Below, in pieces: positions 8,139-16,164 of a stretch of DNA of 64,000 nt. The notes beneath the pieces are model-generated. The model saw nothing but the letters and a program-made list of their open reading frames with translations. It ran no database searches and was not told where the DNA came from. Location: NCBI GenBank assembly GCA_016704435.1, contig JADJAB010000001.1:550196-614195 (forward strand), read 5' to 3'. A program made the translations under genes and the position numbers. How positions within the stretch are numbered: position 1 is the stretch's first letter; every line of letters begins with the position of its first letter. The stretch comes from Rhodobacter sp. (GTDB taxonomy: Bacteria > Pseudomonadota > Alphaproteobacteria > Rhodobacterales > Rhodobacteraceae).

Positions 8139-8462
8139 ATGTCGAAATCGGAAATCGCTCTTGCCGCCGGCTTGGTCCTGGCCGTCGCATCGCCGGCCAT
8201 GGCAGAACGGCTCAGTAAGGAACAGTTGATCGCACTGGCCATCGAACGCGAGACTTGCGGCAAGGATCTCAGCCCGATCGACGCCTATTACCAGTCGGAT
8301 ACCGTCATCCTCGTGACTTGCGGCGAGGCGACCGGCTTCGTTCCGCTGGCCGGCGGGCTTGGCCTGGGCGCGGGGGCGGTCGCCGGGGTTGCCGGACTTG
8401 CCCTTGTGGCAGGTGGCGGCGGTGACGCCACGGCGGTTACCACGACCGCGTCGACGAACTGA
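8139..8462 (+). CDS. Small secreted YjbE/GfcA-like protein
   Basis: 107 residues. A signal peptide ends at about residue 22 (ASPAMA). A short domain with two cysteines (ETCGKDL and LVTCGEA) follows. The C-terminus is a Gly/Ala-rich hydrophobic segment (GAGAVAGVAGLALVAGGGG) followed by a Thr-rich polar tail. This tail closely resembles what I remember of the ends of E. coli YjbE and GfcA (hydrophobic Gly/Ala run, GGGD, Thr-rich end). Together with yjbH- and yjbF-type genes just downstream, this supports a YjbE-like role in exopolysaccharide production. The cysteine-bearing middle part is not in the E. coli proteins. A small conserved hypothetical of other function is the alternative. Confidence 0.65.
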   Translation: MSKSEIALAAGLVLAVASPAMAERLSKEQLIALAIERETCGKDLSPIDAYYQSDTVILVTCGEATGFVPLAGGLGLGAGAVAGVAGLALVAGGGGDATAVTTTASTN

Positions 8463-8522
8463 GCGCGGCGGGCAATGCCCCAATCGGTTGCCGGGACACC
8501 GGCCCGCCGGATGTTGTGAACC

Positions 8523-9305
8523 ATGTCAGTGATTCGTCGCCTGTTCCGTTCGTACCCCCGGCCTGCGCGCCGCCCGGAGCCTGTCTTACCGGCGCCGCTC
8601 CCGGATGAATGCCTGCTTGCCGTCGGCGATATCCACGGTCGACTGGACCTGCTTGACCGCCTGCTGGCGTTTCGGAAGACCCATTTCCCGCTGTCGCGCC
8701 TGATCGTGCTTGGAGACATGATCGACCGCGGCCCGCACAGTGCAGGGGTGCTGGACCGGTTGCAATCGGAAGATCCGGCAAACGCGGTCTGCATCCTGGG
8801 CAACCACGAACAGATGCTGCTTGATGCACTGGACGATCCGGCCCGGCTGGCGCTGTCCTGGCTGCGCGCCGGCGGATTGGAGACGGCATGGAGCTACGGT
8901 CTGACCACCATGCCACGCGACGCGGCGGATGCTGAGCGATTTGCCGCCGACCTGCGACAGGCGATCGGCGCGGGCACGGTCGACTGGCTCCGGTCCTTGC
9001 CGCTATCGTGGCGCAGCGGCAATCTGGTGGCTGTTCACGCGGCTCTTGACCCGGCGCTGCCACCAGAACTTCAGACCGCCGAGACGATGCTTTGGGGCCG
9101 CCCCGCAAAAGGCGCAATGCCCAGGCCGGACGGCCTTTGGGTCGCGCACGGACATACCATCGTCGACCGGGCCTTCTGCCAGCAGGGGCGAATTGCGCTG
9201 GACACCGGGGCCTATGCAACCGGACGGCTGAGTTATGCTCTGATCGATCCAGGGCGGCCGATTCCGGACCGGGTGATGATCGGCATCGTGCCAGACCCGG
9301 CGTGA
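8523..9305 (+). CDS. Metallophosphoesterase, PPP-type Ser/Thr protein phosphatase
   Basis: 260-residue calcineurin-like phosphatase. All three core motifs are present: VGDIHGRLD (about residue 38), GDMIDRGP (about 65) and GNHEQ (about 95). C-terminal histidines follow in VAVHAALDP and WVAHGHT, completing the two-metal site. This is close to the bacterial PrpA/lambda-type Ser/Thr phosphatases. No signal peptide is seen, so it is probably cytosolic. It lies inside the exopolysaccharide locus, between the YjbE-like gene and yjbH, and could act on a phosphoprotein or on a nucleotide/lipid-linked intermediate; neither is shown. Confidence 0.88.
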   Translation: MSVIRRLFRSYPRPARRPEPVLPAPLPDECLLAVGDIHGRLDLLDRLLAFRKTHFPLSRLIVLGDMIDRGPHSAGVLDRLQSEDPANAVCILGNHEQMLLDALDDPARLALSWLRAGGLETAWSYGLTTMPRDAADAERFAADLRQAIGAGTVDWLRSLPLSWRSGNLVAVHAALDPALPPELQTAETMLWGRPAKGAMPRPDGLWVAHGHTIVDRAFCQQGRIALDTGAYATGRLSYALIDPGRPIPDRVMIGIVPDPA

Positions 9306-9385
9306 CGGAAAGGTTTGTCATGGCTCCGGCGAGTCTGTAGGACTCCTCGGGTTTGGTAGCTTGCGGATTCTGCGGGGCGAGGCAT

Positions 9386-11515
9386 ATGGCGCGGCTGGAG
9401 AGAACCCTGTTCCGGATGGCGGGGGTTGGCGCCTTGGCCACCTTTTGTCATGGTGCAGGCCTGCCGGCGCTGGCCGAGGATGCGGGCGCGCAGCCGGGGC
9501 TGTCGTTCTATGGCGTGCCCGGCTATGTCGACATGCCTTCGGCCTTCGTGCTTCCTGACGGCACCTTTGCCTTCTCCGGCAACGCGACAGTGGGAGATGT
9601 CCGGCGCGGGACCATGGTCTTCCAGATCACCCCGCGGCTGACGGGGGTATTTCGCTATTCCTATCTGAAAGACTTTCTCTCGAACGGAGACTCGCTTTAC
9701 GACCGTAGCTTCGATCTGCGATATCAGGCGATTTCGGAAGATATCGGTGGCTGGCGTCCGGCGGTCGCGATCGGGCTGCAGGATTTCGGCGGCACGGGAA
9801 TTTTCGGCGCCGAGTATGTCGTGGCCTCTAAGCACTTCGGGCGGGCAGTCACCGCCTCTGCCGGGATCGGTTGGGGAAGGTTCGGATCCTACAACGGCTT
9901 CACGAACCCACTTTCGATTTTCAGCGACAAGTTCAAGGATCGACCCGGCTTCAGCGGCATCGAGGACACCGGGCAGATCGGTTTCGACCGGTTCTTCCGC
10001 GGCGACGCGGCGGTGTTTCTGGGCGTCGATTGGCAGGCAACCGATCGCTTGCGGCTTTCACTGGAGTATTCCTCCGACGCGATGACCGAAGAAGTTGCGC
10101 GGATGGGGTTCGAGCATCGCACTCCGATCAACGTCGAGTTGGAATACACCTTCCGCAACGGTGGCCGGCTTGGGTTTGCGGTGCTGAACGGCTCCACTGC
10201 TGCGCTAAGCTACAGCATCACCCTTGATCCCGGCCGCCCGGCTGCGCCCTCGGGGCGTGAACCGGCGCCGCCGCCGGTCATGACCGGCTCTGCCGAGGCG
10301 GCGGCCAGTTGGGGGCTGGTTCCGGACCAGGGCAGACGGGCCGGCCTGGAAGCGGCACTGAAGGACCAGGGCATCGCCCTGGATGGCCTGCATCTTGACG
10401 GCAACACGGCTACCGTGGCGGTGACCAACCTGCGCTGGTCGGCCTCGGCCCAGTTCTGGGGGCGCACGGCCCGCGTTCTCAGCGCCGAATTGCCGGCTGG
10501 CGTTACGACCTTCCGCATCCGCAGCCACATCCGCGGCATGCCGGTGAAGGAGGTGGTCCTGACCCGGCAGGATCTGGAAGAGCTGGAATACGCACCGGAT
10601 GGCGCATGGCAAGCCTATGTGCGCGCCGATATCCAGGATGCCGCCGGCTTGCCGGACCCGCGGCTGGCGCCGGAAAGCGCGCTGGACTTCAAGCTGCGGC
10701 CCTATCTGGACCCGGCGTTGTTCGACCCCGACAACCCGCTGCGTCTTGACGTGGGCGCCGAACTGCGGGGCGAATGGTCGCCGCTGCGCGGTTTCTATGT
10801 CACGGGGGCAATCAAGCAGAAGGTGTTCGGAAACCTCGACCAATCGACGCGGCTGTCGGATTCCGTCCTGCCGCATGTCCGGTCGGATGCGCCCCTTTAT
10901 GCCAAGCACAGCGGGCCTTCGATCCCTTATCTGACAGCCGAATACTTCATGCGGCCCGCCCCGGACGTATATGGCCGGCTGAGTTTTGGCCTGCTGGAGC
11001 CGATGTTCGGCGGCGTCTCGGGCGAGGTTCTGTGGGCACCGCAGGGCAAACGCTATGCGCTGGGGCTGGAGTTGAACTATGCCGTCCAGCGCGATTTCGA
11101 CGGATACGGGTTCCAGGACTACAACATCGCGACCGGCCATCTGTCGGGCTATCTGGATTTCGGCGGCGGGTTCAAAGGCCAGGTCGATGTGGGCCGCTTT
11201 CTGGCCGGCGACTGGGGCACGACGGTCACGATGACGCGCCGGTTCGGCAACGGCTTTGAAGTCGGCGCCTTCTTTACCATCACCAATGTCAGCTTCGAGG
11301 ATTTCGGCGAAGGCTCGTTCGACAAGGGCATCACGATCAGCCTGCCCCTGACCTGGGTGACGGGCCAACCGACGAAGGATCGCGGCGGCTATACCATCCG
11401 GCCGATCCAGCGTGACGGCGGGGCGCGGCTGTCGGTGCGCAACCGGCTCTACGGCCTGGTGCGGGACGAGGCCGACGCAGCCAACGGCGATCGCTGGGCA
11501 AGGTTCTGGCGATGA
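9386..11515 (+). CDS. YjbH-like outer-membrane exopolysaccharide protein (DUF940)
   Basis: 709 residues with a signal peptide (ending near ALAEDAGAQ). The domain opens with the YjbH hallmark SFYGVPGYVDMPSAFVLPDG and contains long amphipathic-strand regions (for example FQITPRLTGVFRYSYL and MAGRDVVV-antisense-free beta-rich C-terminus ending in ISLPLTWVTGQPT). This fits a large outer-membrane beta-barrel lipoprotein or porin-like component that acts with YjbF in polysaccharide secretion. The ATG at 9386 follows GGGGCGAGG; an upstream TTG at 9353 has no ribosome site. Its stop overlaps the yjbF start (ATGA). Confidence 0.88.
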   Translation: MARLERTLFRMAGVGALATFCHGAGLPALAEDAGAQPGLSFYGVPGYVDMPSAFVLPDGTFAFSGNATVGDVRRGTMVFQITPRLTGVFRYSYLKDFLSNGDSLYDRSFDLRYQAISEDIGGWRPAVAIGLQDFGGTGIFGAEYVVASKHFGRAVTASAGIGWGRFGSYNGFTNPLSIFSDKFKDRPGFSGIEDTGQIGFDRFFRGDAAVFLGVDWQATDRLRLSLEYSSDAMTEEVARMGFEHRTPINVELEYTFRNGGRLGFAVLNGSTAALSYSITLDPGRPAAPSGREPAPPPVMTGSAEAAASWGLVPDQGRRAGLEAALKDQGIALDGLHLDGNTATVAVTNLRWSASAQFWGRTARVLSAELPAGVTTFRIRSHIRGMPVKEVVLTRQDLEELEYAPDGAWQAYVRADIQDAAGLPDPRLAPESALDFKLRPYLDPALFDPDNPLRLDVGAELRGEWSPLRGFYVTGAIKQKVFGNLDQSTRLSDSVLPHVRSDAPLYAKHSGPSIPYLTAEYFMRPAPDVYGRLSFGLLEPMFGGVSGEVLWAPQGKRYALGLELNYAVQRDFDGYGFQDYNIATGHLSGYLDFGGGFKGQVDVGRFLAGDWGTTVTMTRRFGNGFEVGAFFTITNVSFEDFGEGSFDKGITISLPLTWVTGQPTKDRGGYTIRPIQRDGGARLSVRNRLYGLVRDEADAANGDRWARFWR

Positions 11516-12141
11516 GTGGCCGGCTGCGCCTTGTGTCGCTTGTTGCCCTGCTGACGCTGGGCGCCTGCGGCAGCGACCTTTCGGGAAAAGCCCTTCAGCG
11601 CATTGCCGGGGCGCCTCCAGGCGTCGATCCGCCAGAGATGCAGCGGCTGACCGCGGCCGATGCCCCGATCCTGATCGTTCGCCTGCTGGACCGCGGGCAG
11701 GCGTCCTCGCTGCGCAAGGCGGGGCAGCGCGACGGCGTGATTTCCTGGCGTGCGCTGGACAATGTGCGGCTTTACACGCGCGACGGGATGATCGTCGCCA
11801 CACGCGGGCTGTCGTTCGATCTGATGACCTCCGATACCGGGGACGCGGCATCGCTGATCGCCTCGGGCCGGGACGGGCAGGTCGTGCGGGTCCTTCGCCT
11901 GATGGACGGCGAGGATCGGCTGGAAATCCGCTCCTATTTCTGTGACATCATCCCGGTCGGACCGGAACAGATTCGCACGGGCGAGCGAGAGCGGACCATG
12001 ACCCTGCGCGTCGATGAAACCTGTTCCAACCCGCGCGGCGACATCTCGAACCGATACTGGGTTCTGGGGGGCCGTATCCTGCAGGCTGAACAGACCTTCA
12101 GCCCCGAAATCGGCCGCGTTCAGATCCTGTTGCTGCCATGA
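11512..12141 (+). CDS. YjbF/GfcB family exopolysaccharide lipoprotein
   Basis: 209 residues. The signal peptide ends in the lipobox LTLGAC (Cys at about residue 20), predicting a lipoprotein. Downstream regions such as ILIVRLLDRGQASSL, DGMIVATRGLSFDLM and a C-terminal WVLGGRILQAEQTFSP-like segment fit the YjbF/GfcB group-4-capsule lipoprotein family. The start overlaps yjbH by ATGA, as expected for partners. It is followed closely by the Wza-type gene. Confidence 0.87.
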   Translation: MSGRLRLVSLVALLTLGACGSDLSGKALQRIAGAPPGVDPPEMQRLTAADAPILIVRLLDRGQASSLRKAGQRDGVISWRALDNVRLYTRDGMIVATRGLSFDLMTSDTGDAASLIASGRDGQVVRVLRLMDGEDRLEIRSYFCDIIPVGPEQIRTGERERTMTLRVDETCSNPRGDISNRYWVLGGRILQAEQTFSPEIGRVQILLLP

Positions 12142-12157
12142 CATCTGCGGAGACCCC

Positions 12158-13519
12158 ATGCGCCATCTGACCCTCTTCGGACTTCTCGTCTTTCTTGCAG
12201 GATGCGGTGTGGTCTATCAGTCCACGTCGATCCGCGAAGGTGTCGTCGACGGGGCCAAGGTGCGGGTGATCGACGTGACGCCGGAAACCGTTCTGGCGGC
12301 CAATCGGCAGGCCTACAGCCCGCGGACCTTGCCGGCCGCCTTCGGCACCACCGCCGGCACCTATGGGTCTGGCATGGGGCAGGGCGCGCTGCCCGAGCCG
12401 GCCTATGAACCCGAGGTCCGGCCGGCCCGCGCGGAAACCCGCCTGCCGCCGTCACCGCCGCCGCAGGCCTACCGGATCGGGGTCGGCGATGTCGTGCTTC
12501 TGGCCACGAAATCGGCCGGCAACTCGACGGCCGAGCTGACCGGGCTTCTGGCCGCTGAGAATCGCCGGAAAGGCTATACAGTTCAAGATGATGGCTCGAT
12601 CTCGATTCCCGATGTCGGGCGGGTGCGGATCGCCGACATGACCCTGGAAGAGGCCGAAGCGGTGATCTTCCAGCGCCTGGTCGCGGTGCAGATCGACCCG
12701 TCGTTCAGCCTGGAAGTGGCGGAATTCAACGCCCGCCGGGTGTCGATCGGCGGGGCGGTAGTGAAGCCGGGTGTGGCCCCCATTTCCCTGACGGCGCTGA
12801 CGCTTGATGCGGCGCTGGCCGCGGTGGGCGGGGTTCAGACGGCGGATCGCGCCTCTGCCGTGATCCGCATCTACCGCGACGGCACGTTGTATCAGGTGCC
12901 GGTCGAGGAATTCCTGCGCAAGCCCGACTATCAGAAGATCCGCCTGATCGACGGCGATTCGGTCTTTGTCGATACCGAATACGACCTGCAGAAGGCCGAG
13001 GCCTATTTCGAAGAGCAGATCCGCCTGTCCGAGTTCCGCCAAAGCAGCCGGTCGGCCGCGATAAGCGCCTTGTCGCTGGAAGTTGATCTGCGCCGCGGGG
13101 AACTGGACCAGCAACGCGAGAATTTCGCTGCGCGGGTAGAGTACGGCGCCGAGAAGCGCGACTATGTCTATCTGACCGGCGAGGTCATTCGACCGGGTCG
13201 CTGGGCCATGCCCTACGAGCAGTCGGCCACCATTGCCGACGCGCTTTACGACAGTGGCGGCCCTTCGGTGAAGACCGGCAATCCAAGCCAGATCTACGTG
13301 CTGCGCGGATCGCCCGACCCGCGGGAATTCGGCGGGATCACAGCCTGGCATCTTGATGCCAGCTCGGCCACCGGGCTGCTGATGGCGACCCGGTTCGAGC
13401 TGCGCCCTGACGACGTGATCTTCGTCGCAGAACAGCCGGTCACGCGCTGGAATCGGGTGATCGACCAGATCTCGCCATCCTTGATCGCGGTGCCGCTGGA
13501 CAACGCGACGACGAACTGA
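12158..13519 (+). CDS. Polysaccharide export outer-membrane lipoprotein (Wza-type, SLBB domains)
   Basis: 453 residues. The lipobox is LVFLAGC (Cys about 17). A Pro-rich linker (about residues 85-110) leads into the Poly_export domain (YRIGVGDVVLLATK, then YTVQDDGSISIPDVGRVRI). Two SLBB-like modules follow: FNARRVSIGGAVVKPG (about 190) and YVYLTGEVIRPGRWAMP (about 335). This family forms the outer-membrane export channel. The ATG at 12158 follows GCGGAGA. It takes the place that yjbG/gfcC has in E. coli-type operons, so the locus joins YjbH/YjbF with a Wza-like exporter. Confidence 0.9.
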   Translation: MRHLTLFGLLVFLAGCGVVYQSTSIREGVVDGAKVRVIDVTPETVLAANRQAYSPRTLPAAFGTTAGTYGSGMGQGALPEPAYEPEVRPARAETRLPPSPPPQAYRIGVGDVVLLATKSAGNSTAELTGLLAAENRRKGYTVQDDGSISIPDVGRVRIADMTLEEAEAVIFQRLVAVQIDPSFSLEVAEFNARRVSIGGAVVKPGVAPISLTALTLDAALAAVGGVQTADRASAVIRIYRDGTLYQVPVEEFLRKPDYQKIRLIDGDSVFVDTEYDLQKAEAYFEEQIRLSEFRQSSRSAAISALSLEVDLRRGELDQQRENFAARVEYGAEKRDYVYLTGEVIRPGRWAMPYEQSATIADALYDSGGPSVKTGNPSQIYVLRGSPDPREFGGITAWHLDASSATGLLMATRFELRPDDVIFVAEQPVTRWNRVIDQISPSLIAVPLDNATTN

Positions 13520-13822
13520 CACGGCCGGATGCCAGGGCCAGACCACCATCGGGAAGCGGGTGAAAGATGGTACCACGAGCCTTCGGGCCACTGGGCTACC
13601 ACAAGCTGATCCGTTAACCTTGATTCGCCCAAACCTATGTAAAAGCTTGCTCAACCCAAGGCGAAAATCCGCTTTTGCGACGGATCGTGGGTTGACTCCA
13701 CACCACCACCTCCTTCACAACTTTTAGAAGAGTTCTTGATTTTTCTAGCAACGCAAAGATGTATCTAAGGCTCTGCACGATCGCTTACTTGTCGACGCGA
13801 TGTTGGCGTTGGGGGCCTTGGA
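13520..13822. other. Intergenic region, probable promoter for the glycosyltransferase genes
   Basis: 303 bp with clearly lower GC than its surroundings, especially 13610-13790 (AACTTTTAGAAGAGTTCTTG and TTTTTCTAGC). The change in composition before the sugar transferase gene suggests a promoter and regulatory region. I cannot assign a sigma-factor site or operator with confidence, and no ORF of note is present. Confidence 0.35.
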
Positions 13823-14545
13823 ATGTTTGAAGTCAACGAAAGCCCCATCGCCTATGGGGCCGCAGGCGCAAGCGAGTCATCCGACGTCCGCGCCGGGTTT
13901 TCAGACGGAAGTCGGCGGGATGTCTCACCTCGTTTGAGCAGCAATTACTGTCGATTTGGTAAACGCACGCTGGATGTTCTTCTCGTACTCATGTCAGCGC
14001 CGGTGGCCCTGGTTCTCATGCTTGCCTTCGCCATAGCGGTAGGCTTTTCGGGCGGGAAGCCGTTCTACAGTCAGGATCGGGTCGGCAAGGGTGGCCGGAC
14101 CTTCCGCATGTGGAAGATCCGGTCGATGGTTGCCGATGCGGATGCGGTGCTGAAGGACTATCTCGGCCGAAACCCTGACAAAGCCGAGGAATGGACCCAC
14201 AAGCAGAAGCTGGATCAGGACCCGCGCGTGACGGCCTTGGGGCGTTTCATCCGCCGCACCTCGATCGACGAGGTGCCGCAGCTCTGGAACGTCCTGCGCG
14301 GCGACATGAGCCTGGTTGGCCCAAGGCCGATGATGGTGAACCAGCGCGATCTGTATCCGGGAAGCGCCTATTTCCACCTGCGCCCCGGGCTGACCGGGCT
14401 TTGGCAGATTTCCGGGCGCAACGATGTTTCTTTCAAAAGCCGGGCGCAGTTCGATTCCGACTACGGGAGCAGTCTCTCTCTTCGAGAAGATATCCGGATC
14501 ATTCTGGAAACCGTGCGAGTTGTGTGCCGGGCAACCGGCAAGTGA
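13823..14545 (+). CDS. Sugar transferase, ExoY/WbaP-type initiating enzyme
   Basis: 240-residue polyisoprenyl-phosphate hexose-1-phosphate transferase, which starts the repeat unit on undecaprenyl phosphate at the inner membrane. It has only the catalytic half (ExoY-like, not the long WbaP form): a hydrophobic hairpin FGKRTLDVLLVLMSAPVALVLML (about 50-75), FYSQDRVGKGGRTFRMWKIRSM, IRRTSIDEVPQLWNVLRGDMS with the catalytic Asp-Glu, VGPRPMM and LRPGLTGLWQISGRN. About 45 N-terminal residues precede the family core. Confidence 0.93.
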   Translation: MFEVNESPIAYGAAGASESSDVRAGFSDGSRRDVSPRLSSNYCRFGKRTLDVLLVLMSAPVALVLMLAFAIAVGFSGGKPFYSQDRVGKGGRTFRMWKIRSMVADADAVLKDYLGRNPDKAEEWTHKQKLDQDPRVTALGRFIRRTSIDEVPQLWNVLRGDMSLVGPRPMMVNQRDLYPGSAYFHLRPGLTGLWQISGRNDVSFKSRAQFDSDYGSSLSLREDIRIILETVRVVCRATGK

Positions 14546-14877
14546 CGTTCCAACCGCAAAGAGGAAGGATAGATGGATACCGATCCTCGCCTATGCCGAC
14601 ATTTCTGTCTTGGCAATCTTGCGCAAGTTGGTCGAGCAACGGAAATCCGGTGTCAGATCGCCGTTGTTCCTGGCAATCGGCTATCTTCTTTGCCTCGCTC
14701 GGCCCGCAACAGTGTTGGTTTTCGCTTCATTCAATCAACTCAATTCGCCACGCCTGATGGGCTTGCGAGGCGGCATGAGCACTTCCAAGCCCCCGGACTA
14801 TTCATGACACCCGCGAGCGTCCTGTCTCCTTCTGCGAGCACCGCACCCCCGAGTGATGAAGCAAAGGAAATCCAATC
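14546..14877. other. Gap between exoY-like and wcaI-like genes with doubtful coding content
   Basis: 332 bp of lower GC than the neighbours. Two overlapping open frames cross it. One has a good ribosome site and a coupled stop (given separately at 14573-14881). The other is entered only from within the exoY-like gene and has a hydrophobic stretch (FLAIGYLLCLARPATVLVFA). Neither resembles a known family, so this may be degraded coding sequence. Confidence 0.35.
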
Positions 14878-14881
14878 GTGA
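14573..14881 (+). CDS. Small ORF of doubtful reality, coupled to the glycosyltransferase
   Basis: 102 codons from an ATG preceded by GAGGAAGGAT at proper spacing, with a TGA that overlaps the GTG start of the next gene (GTGA). Both are features of real genes in this window. Against it, the protein has no recognisable domain, its third-position GC looks moderate for this genome, and its residue mix (many Ser, Pro, Arg, Cys) is typical of non-coding frames. It may be a leader or remnant. Confidence 0.25.
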   Translation: MDTDPRLCRHFCLGNLAQVGRATEIRCQIAVVPGNRLSSLPRSARNSVGFRFIQSTQFATPDGLARRHEHFQAPGLFMTPASVLSPSASTAPPSDEAKEIQS

Positions 14882-16154
14882 AACTCCTAATCCTCGGCAT
14901 TAACTTCACGCCAGAAATCATCTCGACCGCCGTCTACACGACGGGACTAGCCGAAGCGATGGTGCGGAGGAATGCCGATGTCGAAGTAGTTACCGCACAA
15001 CCCTATTTTCCGGGGTGGAAGGTCTTTTCCGGGCACCCCCGCTTTGGGTGGACGCGGCGCAAATTGGCTTCGGGGGTGAAGGTCGTACACTGCCCGCATT
15101 ACGTGCCTGCCAAGCCTACCGGCGCTAGGCGCATTCTTCATCACGCCAGCTTTGCACTGTCGGCCCTTCCGGTGCTGATCTGGAAGGGGCTGCGGTTTCG
15201 GCCCGATCTGGTTCTGATCATCGCCCCGGCGCTGTTGGCCGCCCCTTCGGGTGGATTACAGCCAGAGCCTGCGGTGCCAAGGCTTGGCTTCATATCCAGG
15301 ATTTTGAGGTCGAGGCCGCCATGGCCACTGGACTCTTGCGCGAAAGGGTCCTGGCCGGGCGGCTGGCGAAACGCTTTGACCGATGGATCCACCACCGGTT
15401 CGACCGCGTCAGCACGATCTCAGACCCGATGCTGGCCAAGCTGAAGGCAAAGGGCATTCCCGAAGACCGCATCTTCGATCTGCGCAACTGGGCCGATCTT
15501 TCGGCGATTCGGCCCATGCCGGAAGGCAGCTCTCCCTACCACGCGAGCTTTGGGATTCCGACGCGCCATGTCGCGCTTTATTCAGGCAACATCGCCAACA
15601 AGCAGGGGCTGGAGATTCTGCCCCAGGTCGCGCAGCGCCTGGCGCATCGCGATGATCTGACTTTCGTGGTCTGCGGCGAGGGCTCATTCCTGAAGGGCCT
15701 GCGTCGGCTGGCCGCAGGGGCGCCGAACATCGTCTTCCATCCGCTTCAGCCGGTGGAAAGGCTGGGCGACCTGATGGGATTGGCCACGCTTCACCTGCTG
15801 CCGCAGATTGCAGGCGTGGCCGATCTTGTGCTGCCTTCGAAGCTGACCAACATGCTGGCTTCCGGGCGGCCTGTCGTTGCCACGGCCGAAGCTTCGACAT
15901 CGCTTGCCAAGGCGGTCAAGGGCTGCGGGGAGGCCACGGCGCCGGGCGATGCAGCCGCCATGGCAGAGGCGATCGAACGCTTGCTGGAAAATGCCGATCT
16001 GCGGGCGTCGCAGGGCCAGGCCGCGCGGCAGCGGGCGCTTGACCAGCTGGATTCGGGGCGCATCCTGCAGGCCTTCCATGCCGAAGCACTGCAGTTGACC
16101 GGTGCCTTCCCCGCAGAGGTGAAGACATCACACCGAAGGATCATACAGCATTGA
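14878..16154 (+). pseudogene. WcaI-like glycosyltransferase, interrupted by a 1-base frameshift
   Basis: Family-4-type glycosyltransferase related to colanic-acid WcaI. The first frame (GTG at 14878) has MKLLILGINFTPEIIS, then VVTAQPYFPGWKVF and APALLAAPSG. A second frame continues with AKAWLHIQDFEVEAAMATG, RVSTISDPMLAKL, LYSGNIANKQGLE and VLPSKLTNMLASG. Joining them at the GGG run 15249-15251 by one extra G restores a complete protein of about 425 residues. As sequenced, the first part ends at 15444 with unrelated residues. It belongs to the exopolysaccharide locus and presumably adds a sugar to the lipid-linked repeat unit. Confidence 0.85.
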
Positions 16155-16164
16155 AAGCTGCCGC

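Noticed and set aside
10205..11851. 548-codon minus-strand open frame
   Set aside because: Antisense to yjbH and yjbF, rich in Arg/Pro/Gln, no domain; typical high-GC shadow frame.
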